This document shows, piece by piece, positions 1 through 9,505 of a DNA stretch of 64,000 nucleotides. The stretch spans positions 160,946 through 224,945 of the forward strand of contig JAPLQF010000029.1 of the NCBI GenBank assembly GCA_026399875.1, in the 5' to 3' direction. Numbering within the stretch: position 1 is the first letter of the stretch; each line of letters opens with the position of its first letter. Both the position numbers and the translations under genes were made by a program. Below the pieces are notes generated by a model. The model did no database searches. It was not told where the DNA came from and saw nothing but the letters and a program-made list of their open reading frames with translations. Source of the stretch: Burkholderiales bacterium (GTDB taxonomy: Bacteria; Pseudomonadota; Gammaproteobacteria; Burkholderiales; Burkholderiaceae_E).

Positions 1-2
1 GC

Positions 3-767
3 GGCTATGAAATCGCGTTCTGGCGCTCGCTGGTGTGTGCGATCTTCGTGATCTGCGTGCTGGCGGCCACCCACCGGGGCCGCTGGATCACCGAAGTCCG
101 AGCTTCGGGCTGGCCTGGTCTGGTGTCAGGGGTCATGTGGGCGGTGATGTTCACCTGTTTCATGTTGGCGCTGACCCGGACCACGGTCGCCAATGTGCTG
201 GTGGTCATGGCCGCCGCGCCCCTGATGGCAGCGCTGCTGGGCATGGTGGTGCTGCGCGAACCGGTGCCGCTGCGAACCTGGTTCGCCATCCTGGTGGCCG
301 CGGGCGGACTGATCTGGATGTCATTGGAAGGCCTCTCGAGCGACGGCCTGCATGGGATGCTGATCGCCCTGGCAGTACCGATGGCAGGCGCAGTCAATAT
401 CGTTGTGCTCAAGAGTACCGGCGCCCGCGTTAATCTGGTGCCGGCGGTGATGCTGGGTGCAGTGATCAGCATGATCATCACCCTGCCGCTGGCCTGGCCC
501 CTGACGGCCAGCGCCCGCGACATCGCGATTCTCAGCGCACTCGGGGTGTTTCAGCTCGGGCTGCCCTGCATACTGATGGTGCGCGCCGCCAACCACCTGC
601 CGCCCTATGAAGTCGCCCTGCTCGGGCTGCTGGAGGTGGTGCTTGGGCCGATGTGGGCCTGGCTGTGGGCTGGCGAGCAGCCCGGCACCTCAACCCTGCA
701 AGGCGGCGCACTGGTGCTGTCGGCGCTGCTGATCAACGAGGTGATGGCTCAGCGCAACAAGCGCTGA
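3..767 (+). CDS. DMT-family (EamA) transporter, 5' end outside window
   Basis: Inner-membrane drug/metabolite transporter; the substrate cannot be told from sequence. The reading frame is open to the window edge (GYEIAFWRS just before the first in-window GTG at 33), so the true start lies upstream. The visible 254 residues show the serial hydrophobic helices and duplicated EamA layout of the family; a full protein is about 290-310 residues, so only the first helix or so is missing. It ends with a basic tail (QRNKR). It is followed after 26 bp by fpr on the opposite strand, so the two genes are convergent. Family assignment is firm, function is not. Confidence 0.85.
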   Translation, partial: GYEIAFWRSLVCAIFVICVLAATHRGRWITEVRASGWPGLVSGVMWAVMFTCFMLALTRTTVANVLVVMAAAPLMAALLGMVVLREPVPLRTWFAILVAAGGLIWMSLEGLSSDGLHGMLIALAVPMAGAVNIVVLKSTGARVNLVPAVMLGAVISMIITLPLAWPLTASARDIAILSALGVFQLGLPCILMVRAANHLPPYEVALLGLLEVVLGPMWAWLWAGEQPGTSTLQGGALVLSALLINEVMAQRNKR

Positions 768-793
768 GCCCACCGGTCGCGGCCATCGCTTCG

Positions 794-1570
794 CTATTTT
801 TCGACGAAGGCCCGCTCGATCAGGTAATCGCCCGGTACGCCGATCGACGGCGAAATCTTGAACCCGCGCGCATCGAGCAAGGCGCGGGTATCGGCAAGCA
901 TCGCCGGACTGCCGCACAGCATGGCCCGGTCGTTGGCCGGCGACAAGGGCGGCAAACCGATGTCATTGGTCAGCTTGTCGCTCTCGATGAGTTCGGTGAT
1001 CCGGCCGCGGTTGCGAAACGGTTCGCGGGTGACCGTCGGGTAATAGATGAGCCGCTCGCGGACCATCTCACCGAAAAAGTCATTGCCGGGAAGATCGGTC
1101 TGCAGATAGTCGGCATAGGCGAGTTCACTGACCTCACGCACCCCATGGACCAGCACGACCTTGTCGAAACGCTCATAGGTCTCGGGGTCGCGCACGATCG
1201 ACATGAACGGCGCAAGACCGGTGCCGGTGCCGAAAAGATAGAGATGCGGCGCCGGCGTGAGATCGTCGATCACCAGTGTGCCGGTGGGTTTGCGCCCGAC
1301 CAGCACGTTGTCGCCCGGCTTCAGATGCTGCAAGCGGGAGGTCAGCGGACCATCAGGCACCTTGATGCTCAGGAACTCCAGGTTTTCTTCGTAATTGGCA
1401 CTGGCCACGCTGTAGGCGCGAAGCAGCGGCTTGCCATCGACCTGCAGGCCGATCATCACGAAATGACCGTTGCGAAACCGCAGCGACGGATCGCGCGTGG
1501 TCTTGAAGCTGAACAGCGAATCGTTCCAGTGATGAACCTCGAGAACGGTTTCGGTATTGAAGGCAGACAT
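794..1570 (-). CDS. fpr: Ferredoxin--NADP(+) reductase
   Basis: FAD enzyme that passes electrons between NADPH and ferredoxin or flavodoxin in the cytoplasm. The 258-residue protein has the FAD-binding RAYS motif at 51-54, the NADP-binding GTGTGLAPF at 114-122, and the short C-terminal FVEK tail typical of bacterial class II FPRs. I start at the ATG at 1570 (MSAFNTETVL), which matches how this family begins. An in-frame TTG at 1609 would add 13 residues that do not look conserved. No clear Shine-Dalgarno precedes the ATG. Monocistronic by position. Confidence 0.92.
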   Translation of the reverse strand: MSAFNTETVLEVHHWNDSLFSFKTTRDPSLRFRNGHFVMIGLQVDGKPLLRAYSVASANYEENLEFLSIKVPDGPLTSRLQHLKPGDNVLVGRKPTGTLVIDDLTPAPHLYLFGTGTGLAPFMSIVRDPETYERFDKVVLVHGVREVSELAYADYLQTDLPGNDFFGEMVRERLIYYPTVTREPFRNRGRITELIESDKLTNDIGLPPLSPANDRAMLCGSPAMLADTRALLDARGFKISPSIGVPGDYLIERAFVEK

Positions 1571-1724
1571 GGAAGAGCGTGGTCGGGAAAAGGGGGATGC
1601 GAGGTACAAGGAGCGCAGTCGTTTCGATGTGCGCCACGGTTATACCCCAGGCGCGCACCACCGGGAACTGCGCCGCTGTGATGAGCAAACGCCGGGACGG
1701 CATCAGGGCGCGATCAGGGCAGCA

Positions 1725-2288
1725 TCAGGCGCCGACGATCTTGACGCTCATCTCGCCGATCCGCTTGCCGTAGAGACGGCCGGTCTCGATGTCACCGGCA
1801 GGCGGCGACTGATCGGGCGGCACATTGTCGGCCTGAGCCATCACGCCGATTGTCGATCCCAGGCGATTGATTTCATCCGGATGGCCCGGCACACGCGGCG
1901 GCATCATGCCGGTCCCGACCCAGACCATGCCGTGCTGCATCGCCAGCGTCACGAAGTACATCAGGGTCGAGTATTTGTCGCCGCTCATGTTCAGCGAACA
2001 GGTGAATCCGCCGGCGATCTTGTTCTTCCAGCCCTGAGTAAACCAGACCTTGGCACTCTCATCTGCAAATTTCTTGAAGTCTGCTGAAGCGCCACCCATG
2101 TAGGTCGGCGAGCCAAAAACAATCGCATCGGCTGCCGCCAGCGCGGCCCAGGCGGCCTCGGACGTCTGCGCAACATCGAGCAGTTCGGCATTGACCCCCG
2201 GCACCGACGCAGCGCCCTCCATCACAGCCTGCGCCACGCTGCGGGTATGCCCATAACCCGAATGGAATGCGACGATGACACGGCTCAT
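1725..2288 (-). CDS. Flavodoxin-fold NAD(P)H-dependent oxidoreductase (WrbA-like)
   Basis: Probable FMN-dependent quinone or flavin reductase of the flavodoxin/WrbA superfamily, 187 residues. The phosphate-binding loop after strand 1 is HSGYGHTRSVA (residues 8-18), and the second FMN loop is GSPTYMGGAS (around 59-68). Its ATG overlaps the stop of the upstream pirin gene (ATGA at 2285-2288), so the two are translationally coupled. The pairing suggests a shared role in quinone or redox stress handling, possibly under the divergent LysR regulator. It lacks features that would prove it is WrbA itself, so no symbol is given. Confidence 0.85.
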   Translation of the reverse strand: MSRVIVAFHSGYGHTRSVAQAVMEGAASVPGVNAELLDVAQTSEAAWAALAAADAIVFGSPTYMGGASADFKKFADESAKVWFTQGWKNKIAGGFTCSLNMSGDKYSTLMYFVTLAMQHGMVWVGTGMMPPRVPGHPDEINRLGSTIGVMAQADNVPPDQSPPAGDIETGRLYGKRIGEMSVKIVGA

Positions 2289-2983
2289 GGCAGATCGAAG
2301 ACCAGAATTTCTGCCTTCTCGCCGCCTTCGACAAGCAGCATCGACTCGCCAACCAGTTTTGCGGCGTCGCCCGCGCCGAGCGCCAGGCCGTTGACCTCGA
2401 CTCGGCCGCGGGCAACATGCAGATAGACCCTGCGATCAGGCTCGATCGGCAACCGAGCCTGCTGGTCGCCATCGAACAGTCCGGCATAAAGGCGGGCCGA
2501 CTGCACGATCGTGAGCGAGCCCTCGGCGCCGTCTGGCGAAGCAACCAGCCTGAGCGCACCCTGTCGCTGTGACACCGGAAAGTGACGCTCATCGTAGCCC
2601 GGTGCAATGCCACGTCGATCGGGCTCGATCCAGATCTGCAGAAAATGCGTCGGCGAGTCCTGGAGATGATTGAACTCGGAATGCATGACGCCGGTGCCCG
2701 CACTCATGCGCTGCACGTCGCCCGGGCGGATCACCGAGCCATTGCCCAGGCTGTCCTTGTGAGCCAGCGCGCCATCAAGCACATAGCTGATGATCTCCAT
2801 ATCGCGATGGCCATGCGTACCGAAGCCGGCGCCGGGCGCGATGCGGTCTTCATTGATGACCCGCAAGGGGCCGAAGCCCATGTGCGCGGGATCCCGGTAC
2901 TCGGCAAAGGAGAAACTGTGCCAGGAATCAAGCCAGCCATGCTGCGCATGGCCGCGCTCGCCTGAAGCGCGAATCTGGATCAT
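2285..2983 (-). CDS. Pirin-family protein (YhhW-type bicupin)
   Basis: Cytosolic bicupin; some family members act as quercetinases, others as regulators. The 232-residue protein keeps the full metal-binding set of the N-terminal cupin: H57 and H59 in GTHGHRDME, then H101 and E103 in MHSEFN, which are practically the positions used by human pirin. The start is the ATG at 2983, with GGAAAG about 8 nt upstream; the open frame extends further upstream but without family similarity. First gene of a two-gene operon with the flavodoxin-fold reductase, divergent from a LysR gene at 3168. Confidence 0.92.
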   Translation of the reverse strand: MIQIRASGERGHAQHGWLDSWHSFSFAEYRDPAHMGFGPLRVINEDRIAPGAGFGTHGHRDMEIISYVLDGALAHKDSLGNGSVIRPGDVQRMSAGTGVMHSEFNHLQDSPTHFLQIWIEPDRRGIAPGYDERHFPVSQRQGALRLVASPDGAEGSLTIVQSARLYAGLFDGDQQARLPIEPDRRVYLHVARGRVEVNGLALGAGDAAKLVGESMLLVEGGEKAEILVFDLP

Positions 2984-3130
2984 GGTGCGTTCTTTCCGAT
3001 GGTGATGACAGCTTGCCAGCCTTGGCAGCCTTGGCAGCATTAGCACGGACTGCATTTCCCCGGGCAGCATTGTGCCGCTCGGTGCGAATACCGAAGTCTG
3101 CACCGCAATGCAGCGATCCGGCAGCGTATC

Positions 3131-3151
3131 ATTTCGACGCCAGGTTGAAAT
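3131..3151. promoter_or_regulatory. Candidate LysR-type operator (inverted repeat)
   Basis: A perfect inverted repeat ATTTC-N11-GAAAT lies 16 bp before the LysR start codon and about 150 bp from the divergent pirin start. It sits in a locally AT-rich patch within GC-rich DNA. Autoregulating LysR proteins commonly bind dyads of this size in the divergent intergenic region. The sequence is seen; binding is inferred. Confidence 0.4.
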
Positions 3152-3167
3152 TTTTTGAATACGCTCA

Positions 3168-4136
3168 ATGGCTCTCACCCTCGACGCCCTCCAGACCCTC
3201 GACACGATCGTGCGCAAGGGCAGTTTTGCCGCGGCAGCCGCCGCGCTCGGCAAGGTGCCGTCGGCGCTCACCTATACCGTGCGCAAACTCGAGGGTGATC
3301 TCGATGTGCTGCTCTTCGATCGCCGAGGACCGCGCGCGCAGCTCACACCCGCCGGACGCGAACTGCTCGACGAAGGCCGCCGACTGCTGCGCTCGGCCGA
3401 CGACCTCCAGCGGCGAGTGCGCAGCGTGGCAGGCGGCTTCGAACCCGAGCTTCGAATCGGCGTCGACGCGATCATCGATTTCGATGCGCTCACGCCACTG
3501 ATCCGCGACTTCCATCGGCATCGGGCGCCGACTCGCCTGGTCTTTTCGTATGAAGTGCTCGACGGCGCCTGGGAAGCACTGCTTGAGGGTCGCGCCGACC
3601 TGATCATCGGCGCGCCCTACGATGCACCCGACCAGGCGCTGGCCTCGACGCGATTCAGTCTGCGCCGGCTCGGCACGGTCGATTTCGTGTTCTGCGTCGC
3701 GCCTGATCATCCTCTGGCGAAAGCCGAGGAGCCGCTGTCGGCGCATGACCTGCTCGCGCATCGCGCAGTGGTGCTCGCCGGCACCTCGCGGCTGCAGGCT
3801 TCGCGCACCGCCGGTCTGTTGTCGGGCCAGGACACCCTAACGGTCGCCACACTTGCGCAGAAGGTCGCGATGCAGATTGCAGGCCTGGGCACTGGCTGGA
3901 TCCCGGCACCGATTGCGCAAACCTGCCTCGAAAACGGCTCACTGGTAGCGCGCGAAATCGCCGAGCCTCGTCCGCCGGCCACACTTCATTACGCCTGGCG
4001 ACGCACCGATCCCGGCAAGGCGCTGCAATGGTGGCTTGAGCGGCTCGCGATTGCGCAAGTGCAGTCGCGCCTTATCGACTATCGGCGCGCGCCCGTCTCA
4101 CCCGCGGCGCGTTCCTCACGCAGGCCATCGCGATGA
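3168..4136 (+). CDS. LysR-family transcriptional regulator
   Basis: DNA-binding regulator of 322 residues. Residues 4-63 form the winged helix-turn-helix ([35 protein letters not shown]), followed by the linker helix and a periplasmic-binding-protein-like effector domain from about residue 90. Divergent from the pirin/flavodoxin operon across 184 bp that hold an inverted repeat, which makes that operon the most likely target. Its TGA overlaps the gluQ ATG (ATGA at 4133-4136). The effector is unknown; a quinone or other electrophile would fit the neighbours but is inference. Confidence 0.93.
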   Translation: MALTLDALQTLDTIVRKGSFAAAAAALGKVPSALTYTVRKLEGDLDVLLFDRRGPRAQLTPAGRELLDEGRRLLRSADDLQRRVRSVAGGFEPELRIGVDAIIDFDALTPLIRDFHRHRAPTRLVFSYEVLDGAWEALLEGRADLIIGAPYDAPDQALASTRFSLRRLGTVDFVFCVAPDHPLAKAEEPLSAHDLLAHRAVVLAGTSRLQASRTAGLLSGQDTLTVATLAQKVAMQIAGLGTGWIPAPIAQTCLENGSLVAREIAEPRPPATLHYAWRRTDPGKALQWWLERLAIAQVQSRLIDYRRAPVSPAARSSRRPSR

Positions 4137-5038
4137 GCGCCCGAACCGCTTATGTCGGACGCTTTGCGCCCTCGCCCACCGGCCCGCTGCATGCCGGATC
4201 AATCGTCGCCGCACTCGCCTCGTGGCTCGACGCTCGCGCCCATCATGGCCGCTGGCTGGTAAGAATCGAAGATATCGACAAGCCGCGCGAGCAGCCGGGA
4301 GCGGCCGAGTCGATCCTCGACACCCTGCGGCAACTCGGACTCGTCTGGGACGACAGCCCGAGCTGGCAATCGCAGCGACTCGAGGCTTATGGCGCCGCCC
4401 TGAAATCGCTGGTCAGCAGGGGCATGGCCTATCCGTGCGCTTGTACACGCAGCGAGATCGCGGACTCACAGCAGCGATCGGTCGCGACCGGCGCGAGCAG
4501 TCAAGCGGTCCGCGGTATCGAGCGTCCTTATCCGGGCACCTGCCGCAATGGGCTGGCGCCGGGGCGAACAGCGCGATCCTGGCGATTTCGGCTGCCCGAT
4601 CAGGCCATCGTGCAATTCGATGATCGCTGGCAGGGCTGGCAGCAGCAGGATGTCGCAAATGAAGTGGGCGACTTCGTTTTGCAGCGCGCAGACGGCCTGT
4701 TTGCCTATCAGTTGGCGGTGATGGTCGATGACGGCGCACAAGGAATCACCGATGTGATTCGCGGCGCTGACCTGCTCGGCTCCACCGCTCGCCAGCGGCT
4801 GCTCGGTCGTGCGCTCGGCCTGGCCGATCTGCGCTACATGCATGTGCCGGTGGTGCTCGCCGCAGACGGCGAGAAGCTGTCAAAGCAGAACGGCGCGCTC
4901 GCGGTGGATGCCCGCCATCCGGTCGAAGTACTCGACCGGGCCTTCGGGCATCTGGGTTTCGCCCGGTCGGCCGAGTCGTCACTCGAGGGCTGGCTGGCCG
5001 ATGCCACCCGCCGCTGGGCCGAATTCAGGTCCGCTTGA
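4133..5038 (+). CDS. gluQ: Glutamyl-Q tRNA(Asp) synthetase
   Basis: Truncated GluRS paralogue that attaches glutamate to queuosine-34 of tRNA-Asp, not to a tRNA 3' end. The 301 residues cover only the catalytic half of GluRS. Visible are the class I signature [14 protein letters not shown] (residues 10-23, HIGH equivalent PLHAG), the zinc ligands C102, C104, Y133 and C137, and the KLSKQ motif near residue 248 (KMSKS equivalent). No anticodon-binding domain is present, as expected for GluQ-RS. Its start overlaps the LysR stop by 4 bp, and its end overlaps the 3' end of the convergent helicase gene by 14 bp. It needs Q34, whose synthesis requires queG further along this window. Confidence 0.95.
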   Translation: MSARTAYVGRFAPSPTGPLHAGSIVAALASWLDARAHHGRWLVRIEDIDKPREQPGAAESILDTLRQLGLVWDDSPSWQSQRLEAYGAALKSLVSRGMAYPCACTRSEIADSQQRSVATGASSQAVRGIERPYPGTCRNGLAPGRTARSWRFRLPDQAIVQFDDRWQGWQQQDVANEVGDFVLQRADGLFAYQLAVMVDDGAQGITDVIRGADLLGSTARQRLLGRALGLADLRYMHVPVVLAADGEKLSKQNGALAVDARHPVEVLDRAFGHLGFARSAESSLEGWLADATRRWAEFRSA

Positions 5039-6470
5039 AACCGCCAAGCAATGCAGGCACCGGTCGGGTGCTGCGCCTGACAGCGGGTTGCGCGGTTTTG
5101 GACTGACCCGATTCAACCTGCTCCGCGAGTGCCTCTGTGGAGGGCTCATAAGGCCGGGAAAAGAAAGGATCCTCGGCAGGCCTGGCCGGCATCGGCGAAG
5201 ACGACCGCGCTCTGGACGGCCGGGAGTCGTCACGATCACGATAACGCTCGACACGCTCGGGGCGCTCATCGTCACGCGGGGCACGGGCCTCGCGACGATG
5301 TCCGGGCAGCGTCGCTTCGACTGCCATGTCCTCAACCGCGAATTTTCGCTTGGTGAGCTTCTCGATATCGGCGAGCAAACGGTCGTCATTACTGCCGGTG
5401 ATCAGCGACAGCGCCATGCCTGATGCACCGGCGCGGCCGGTTCGGCCAATCCGGTGGACATAGTCCTCGGGCGAGTAAGGCAGATCGTAGTTGATGACCG
5501 CAGGCAGTTCGGCAATGTCGAGTCCGCGAGCGGCCACATCGGTGGCCACCAGTACGGTGATAAGGCCCTGCTTGAAGTCTTCGAGGGTCTTTAGCCGCTC
5601 CTGCTGACTCTTGTCGCCATGGATCGCGGCCGCATTCAGGCCATCGACTTCAAGCTGGCGCGCCAGGCGCCCCGCTCCGATCTTGGTGTTCGAAAACACG
5701 ATCACCTGAGCGAAGGAATGGTCGCGAACCAGCTTGGCCACTGCCGCACGCTTGTGCTCGGGCGACGCCACACGGTAGACGGTCTGGGTAATGTTCTCGG
5801 CGAGCGCATTGCGGCGCGCCACTTCGATGAGCAGTGGCGAGTCGAGGAAGGACTCGGCCAGCTTGCGGATCTCATTGGAGAAGGTCGCAGAAAACATCAG
5901 GCTCTGGCGATCCTTGCCGAGCATGTTGATGATCCGCTGAATGTCGGGCAGAAAGCCCATGTCGAGCATCCGGTCGGCCTCATCGAGAACCAGGATCTGG
6001 ACCTGCGACAGATTCGTGCTCTTCTGTTCGACATGGTCGAGCAGTCGGCCTGGCGTGGCAATCAGGATTTCGCAGCCCTGGCGAAGCGCCATGGTCTGCG
6101 GCTTCATGTCGACGCCACCGAACACCACGGCGGTCCGCAGCGGTGTGTGCCGCGCATATTCCTTGACGTTCTGGTAGATCTGATCCGCCAGCTCGCGGGT
6201 CGGTGCCAGCATGAGTGCACGCACCGGATGCCGCGCCGGCGATGTGCTCGAGCTGGCCAGAGGCAAAAGCCGATGAATGATGGGCAGGGCAAAACCGGCG
6301 GTCTTGCCGGTGCCGGTCTGGGCCGCGCCCATCACATCCTTGCCGGACATGACCACCGGGATGGCCTGTTCCTGAATCGGGGTGGGTTCGCGGTAACCGA
6401 GTTCGGTCACAGCTCGGACGATCGGCTCAGCGAGGCCGAAATCATTGAATGTCAGGGGTGAATCGCTCAT
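5025..6470 (-). CDS. rhlE: DEAD-box ATP-dependent RNA helicase, RhlE type
   Basis: Cytoplasmic RNA helicase of 481 residues. The Q motif (around F8 to Q33, [13 protein letters not shown]), motif I AQTGTGKT, motif II DEAD within [15 protein letters not shown], motif III SAT, and the helicase C motifs ARGLDI and [10 protein letters not shown] are all present. The last 90 or so residues are Arg/Pro/Ser-rich and low complexity, a usual RNA-binding tail. DMGFLPDI and overall layout favour the RhlE subgroup over SrmB or DbpA. Monocistronic; its 3' end runs 14 bp into convergent gluQ. Confidence 0.92.
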   Translation of the reverse strand: MSDSPLTFNDFGLAEPIVRAVTELGYREPTPIQEQAIPVVMSGKDVMGAAQTGTGKTAGFALPIIHRLLPLASSSTSPARHPVRALMLAPTRELADQIYQNVKEYARHTPLRTAVVFGGVDMKPQTMALRQGCEILIATPGRLLDHVEQKSTNLSQVQILVLDEADRMLDMGFLPDIQRIINMLGKDRQSLMFSATFSNEIRKLAESFLDSPLLIEVARRNALAENITQTVYRVASPEHKRAAVAKLVRDHSFAQVIVFSNTKIGAGRLARQLEVDGLNAAAIHGDKSQQERLKTLEDFKQGLITVLVATDVAARGLDIAELPAVINYDLPYSPEDYVHRIGRTGRAGASGMALSLITGSNDDRLLADIEKLTKRKFAVEDMAVEATLPGHRREARAPRDDERPERVERYRDRDDSRPSRARSSSPMPARPAEDPFFSRPYEPSTEALAEQVESGQSKTAQPAVRRSTRPVPALLGGFKRT

Positions 6471-6539
6471 CAGGGGAGCGGTCTCCAGTGCGGCGTGGAA
6501 AGCCGAAAATCGAGCATCTTACGCCGATATCGCTCGCGA

Positions 6540-7004
6540 CTACAGGAATCGATCGAGCAGCTTGCGGCTGTGCCGATCAAGCACCCCGATATCGCGCACC
6601 AGATACTGCACACCGTGGCTGTCGGCGATCAGCAGTCGCGAGCGGGACAGGCGACGGATTCCTTCCTCGCCTTTGAGCACCAGGCGCGTCTCGCCGCGAT
6701 CGGTGTCGACGATCCAGATGCTCGGCGTGGCGAAACTCGACACCGATCGGATCGCCTTGATTTCAGGGACAAATTCGCGCGAGGCGAGATGTGCTTCGAG
6801 CAGTTCGCGAACCGGCGCAGACAACTGCTCGAGGTCATCGAGCCACACCAGTTCGTGTCCGTCGCTACTCATCAGGGCAATACCATCATGGGGTGCTGCG
6901 ATCGGGAATGCGCGCACCGCGACCACGCCGACATGCACGCTGGCGTCGGCAAGCGTCAGGACCAGACGACCAAACGCATCACGGTCGAGCGTGAAGTCAG
7001 ACAC
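6540..7004 (-). CDS. DUF1854 protein of the cyanophycin locus
   Basis: Small cytosolic protein (154 residues) of the DUF1854 family, biochemically uncharacterised. The start is the GTG at 7004: it is preceded by a perfect AGGAGG with a 6-nt spacer, and it overlaps the 3' end of the ABC transporter gene by 8 bp, so translation is coupled. The protein begins SDFTLDRDAFGRLVLTL; the C-terminal third (RLVLKGEEGIRRL, GVQYLVRDIGVLD) looks most conserved. Members next to cyanophycin genes are known in databases as cyanophycin-metabolism-associated DUF1854 proteins. It should act together with the transporter. Confidence 0.85.
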   Translation of the reverse strand: MSDFTLDRDAFGRLVLTLADASVHVGVVAVRAFPIAAPHDGIALMSSDGHELVWLDDLEQLSAPVRELLEAHLASREFVPEIKAIRSVSSFATPSIWIVDTDRGETRLVLKGEEGIRRLSRSRLLIADSHGVQYLVRDIGVLDRHSRKLLDRFL

Positions 7005-9303
7005 CGGTTTCCTCCTGGGCCTGCGTACGCCAGAGCTTCGGCTCGACTTCGTCTTCGTCCTGCCTGACCTGCGCCTGATAGAGCCTGAAATAAGCCCCTT
7101 CAAGCCCCATCAGCGTGTCGTGATCACCGACCTCGACCACCTGGCCGCGGTCAAGTACGACCAGCCGGTCGGCGCGCCGAAGTGTGCTCAGGCGATGGGC
7201 AATCGCAATCGTGGTCCGACCGAGCACCAGGTTGTCGAGCGCCTTCTGGATTTCCTTCTCGGTTTCGGTGTCAACCGAGGAGGTCGCTTCATCGAGGATC
7301 AGGATGCGGGGATCGATCAGCAGTGCCCGTGCAATCGAGATGCGCTGGCGTTCACCGCCCGACAGCGATTGCCCCCGTTCTCCAACCAGCGAGTCATATC
7401 CGTGAGGCAGTCGCAGGATGAAGTCGTGCGCATGCGCAGCCCGCGCCGCAGCGATGATCTCGGCCCGCGTCGCATCGGGCTTGCCATAAGCAATGTTGTC
7501 GGCAATCGTGCCAAAAAAGAGGAAGGGCTCCTGCAGCACCAGGCCGATATGACGCCTGAAATCGGCCACCGGAACCGAACGGACATCGACGCCATCGATC
7601 TTGATCGCACCATCCGAGACGTCGTAAAACCGGCAGATCAGGTTGACCAGGGTGCTCTTGCCCGACCCGCTGTGCCCCACCAGACCGATCATCTCGCCCG
7701 GCTTGATCGCCAGGTCGATGCCGCGGATGACCGCCCGATTACCGTAGCGAAATGCTGCGCCTTCGATGTCGATTCGCCCCTGGACCGTCGGCAACGGGAT
7801 CGGTTTGGCCGGCTCCGGCACGCTCGAGACATGATCAAGAATGTCGAAGATCCGCTTGGCGCCGGCCGCCGCTTTCTGGGTGACAGAGACGATACGGCTC
7901 ATCGAATCCAGCCGCAGATAGAAGCGGCTGATATAGGCCAGAAATGCGGTCAGGACACCGACCGTGATGTGGTTGTGGGCGATCTGCCATATGCCGAAGG
8001 CCCAGACGATCAGCAACCCGATTTCGGTCAGCAGGGTCACCGTCGGCGTGAACAGCGACCAGACCCGATTGACCCGATCGTTGACCGCCAGGTTGTGCCG
8101 ATTGGCATCGCGGAACCGATCGGACTCGCGCTGCTCCTGGGCGAAGGCCTTGACCACCCTGATACCCGGAATCGTGTCGGCCAGCACACTGGTGACTTCG
8201 GCCCAGATCCGGTCGACTTTTTCGAATCCGGTGCGCAGACGGTCACGCACCAGATGAATCAGCCAGGCAATGAATGGCAGGGGCAGCAAGGTCGCCACCG
8301 CCAGCCACGGATCGATCGAGGCCAGGATTGCCGCCGTCATGATGATCATCAGCACATCGTTGGCGAAATCAAGCAGATGTAACGAAAGGAAAATGCAGAT
8401 TCGATCGGTTTCAGACCCGATGCGGGCGATCAGGTCGCCGGTGCGCTTACCGCCGAAATACTGGAGGGACAGTCGCAGCAGATGCTCATAGGTCTGCGTT
8501 CGCAGATCGGCTCCGATTCGCTCGCTCACCAGCGCCAGGATGTAGGTGCGAGCCCATCCGAGCAGCCAGGCGAGCAGGGACGCCCCGAGCAGACCACCCA
8601 TGTACATGGCGACGGTCATCGGATCGATCGGCACCCCTTTCTGGTATGGAATCAGGACCTTATCCATCAGCGGCATGGTCAGATAGGGCGCCACAAGCGT
8701 GGCAGCCGTCGCCGCGACGGTCAGCAGAAAACCCAGGGCAAGCTGCCCCCGATAAGGCCGCGCAAATCGCCACAAGCGAAAGAGCACCCATGTCGACGGC
8801 GCCGAATCGACAGTGGCTTCAGGCGCGGATGCGCAGGCAATACAGGTCTGCTGCCCTTCGGGTAATTCGGCCCTGCAACCCGGACAGACGGTGCGAATCG
8901 ACGGCGAATCGATGCCCGAACTGAGGGACTTAGTCGCCGCGGTGTGCGTATCGATCAGTCGTTGGGCGCTCGGATCGTGGCCCAGGGTGTAGCGCCAGCT
9001 GTCGAGGCAGGCGTTGCCATCGACAATTTCGAGCGTCCCGACAGCGGCATGATCTCGTTTTCGAAGGCTTAGCCCAGGCTGCAGCGCCCATTGCGCCCAC
9101 TCTGCGCCCGACTCCCGACAGGCCATCAGACGCAGATTAGTCACCGCAACCAGGCCGCGCTCAAAATGCAGACGATGATCGAGATCGGTCTGAATCCAGC
9201 CCAGAACCCGCTCGGAATCGAGCAGCCGGCTTTGTATCTGCCCCCGCCACAACTCGGGAACATCTCGCTCGTCGACAGTCGGAAACAGGGTGGTATCGGT
9301 CAT
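6997..9303 (-). CDS. Cyanophycin-associated ABC exporter (fused permease-ATPase)
   Basis: Half-transporter of 768 residues with an unusual N-terminus. Residues 1-130 form a soluble domain; a zinc-ribbon-like CPGC...CIAC pair lies near 139-155; the six-helix exporter membrane domain spans about 180-470; the ATPase follows with Walker A GHSGSGKST, signature LSGGERQR, Walker B LILDEATSS and the H-loop histidine in AHRLS. Fused permease-ATPase halves of this type normally export, or flip, as dimers. I choose the ATG at 9303 (MTDTTLFPTV). Divergent from cphA' and followed by the overlapping DUF1854 gene. A link to cyanophycin is supported by recurring neighbourhood in Burkholderiales; the cargo is unknown. 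Confidence 0.88.
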   Translation of the reverse strand: MTDTTLFPTVDERDVPELWRGQIQSRLLDSERVLGWIQTDLDHRLHFERGLVAVTNLRLMACRESGAEWAQWALQPGLSLRKRDHAAVGTLEIVDGNACLDSWRYTLGHDPSAQRLIDTHTAATKSLSSGIDSPSIRTVCPGCRAELPEGQQTCIACASAPEATVDSAPSTWVLFRLWRFARPYRGQLALGFLLTVAATAATLVAPYLTMPLMDKVLIPYQKGVPIDPMTVAMYMGGLLGASLLAWLLGWARTYILALVSERIGADLRTQTYEHLLRLSLQYFGGKRTGDLIARIGSETDRICIFLSLHLLDFANDVLMIIMTAAILASIDPWLAVATLLPLPFIAWLIHLVRDRLRTGFEKVDRIWAEVTSVLADTIPGIRVVKAFAQEQRESDRFRDANRHNLAVNDRVNRVWSLFTPTVTLLTEIGLLIVWAFGIWQIAHNHITVGVLTAFLAYISRFYLRLDSMSRIVSVTQKAAAGAKRIFDILDHVSSVPEPAKPIPLPTVQGRIDIEGAAFRYGNRAVIRGIDLAIKPGEMIGLVGHSGSGKSTLVNLICRFYDVSDGAIKIDGVDVRSVPVADFRRHIGLVLQEPFLFFGTIADNIAYGKPDATRAEIIAAARAAHAHDFILRLPHGYDSLVGERGQSLSGGERQRISIARALLIDPRILILDEATSSVDTETEKEIQKALDNLVLGRTTIAIAHRLSTLRRADRLVVLDRGQVVEVGDHDTLMGLEGAYFRLYQAQVRQDEDEVEPKLWRTQAQEETGV

Positions 9304-9505
9304 GGTGTGGTCGCGGCAGGCGCTGAAGAGTACCCGATTCGGTCGCGGCGGCGCGCTGATCGCACAATACTTGGGCATGCCAGTGCATTCCCGGTAAACC
9401 GGACCAGAGTTGGTGCGTTGATGGGTGGACGATCTGCGAACGGCACATGCCACATCGCTGCCGAACCCCTCACGCCACTGGCGCTCCAAGCCCTCACCGA
9501 CAACT
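9304..9505. promoter_or_regulatory. Divergent intergenic region between ABC exporter and cphA'
   Basis: These 202 bp separate the two arms of the cyanophycin locus and must carry promoters in both directions if the arms are separately transcribed. I see no convincing -35/-10 pair or dyad in it, so it is listed only as the inferred control region. Confidence 0.3.

Noticed and set aside
653..1681. A 342-codon plus-strand frame over fpr
   Set aside because: Antisense to the well-defined ferredoxin-NADP reductase; no motif support.
6445..8382. A 645-codon plus-strand open frame opposite DUF1854 and the ABC transporter
   Set aside because: Antisense shadow of two well-supported genes; no recognisable domain.
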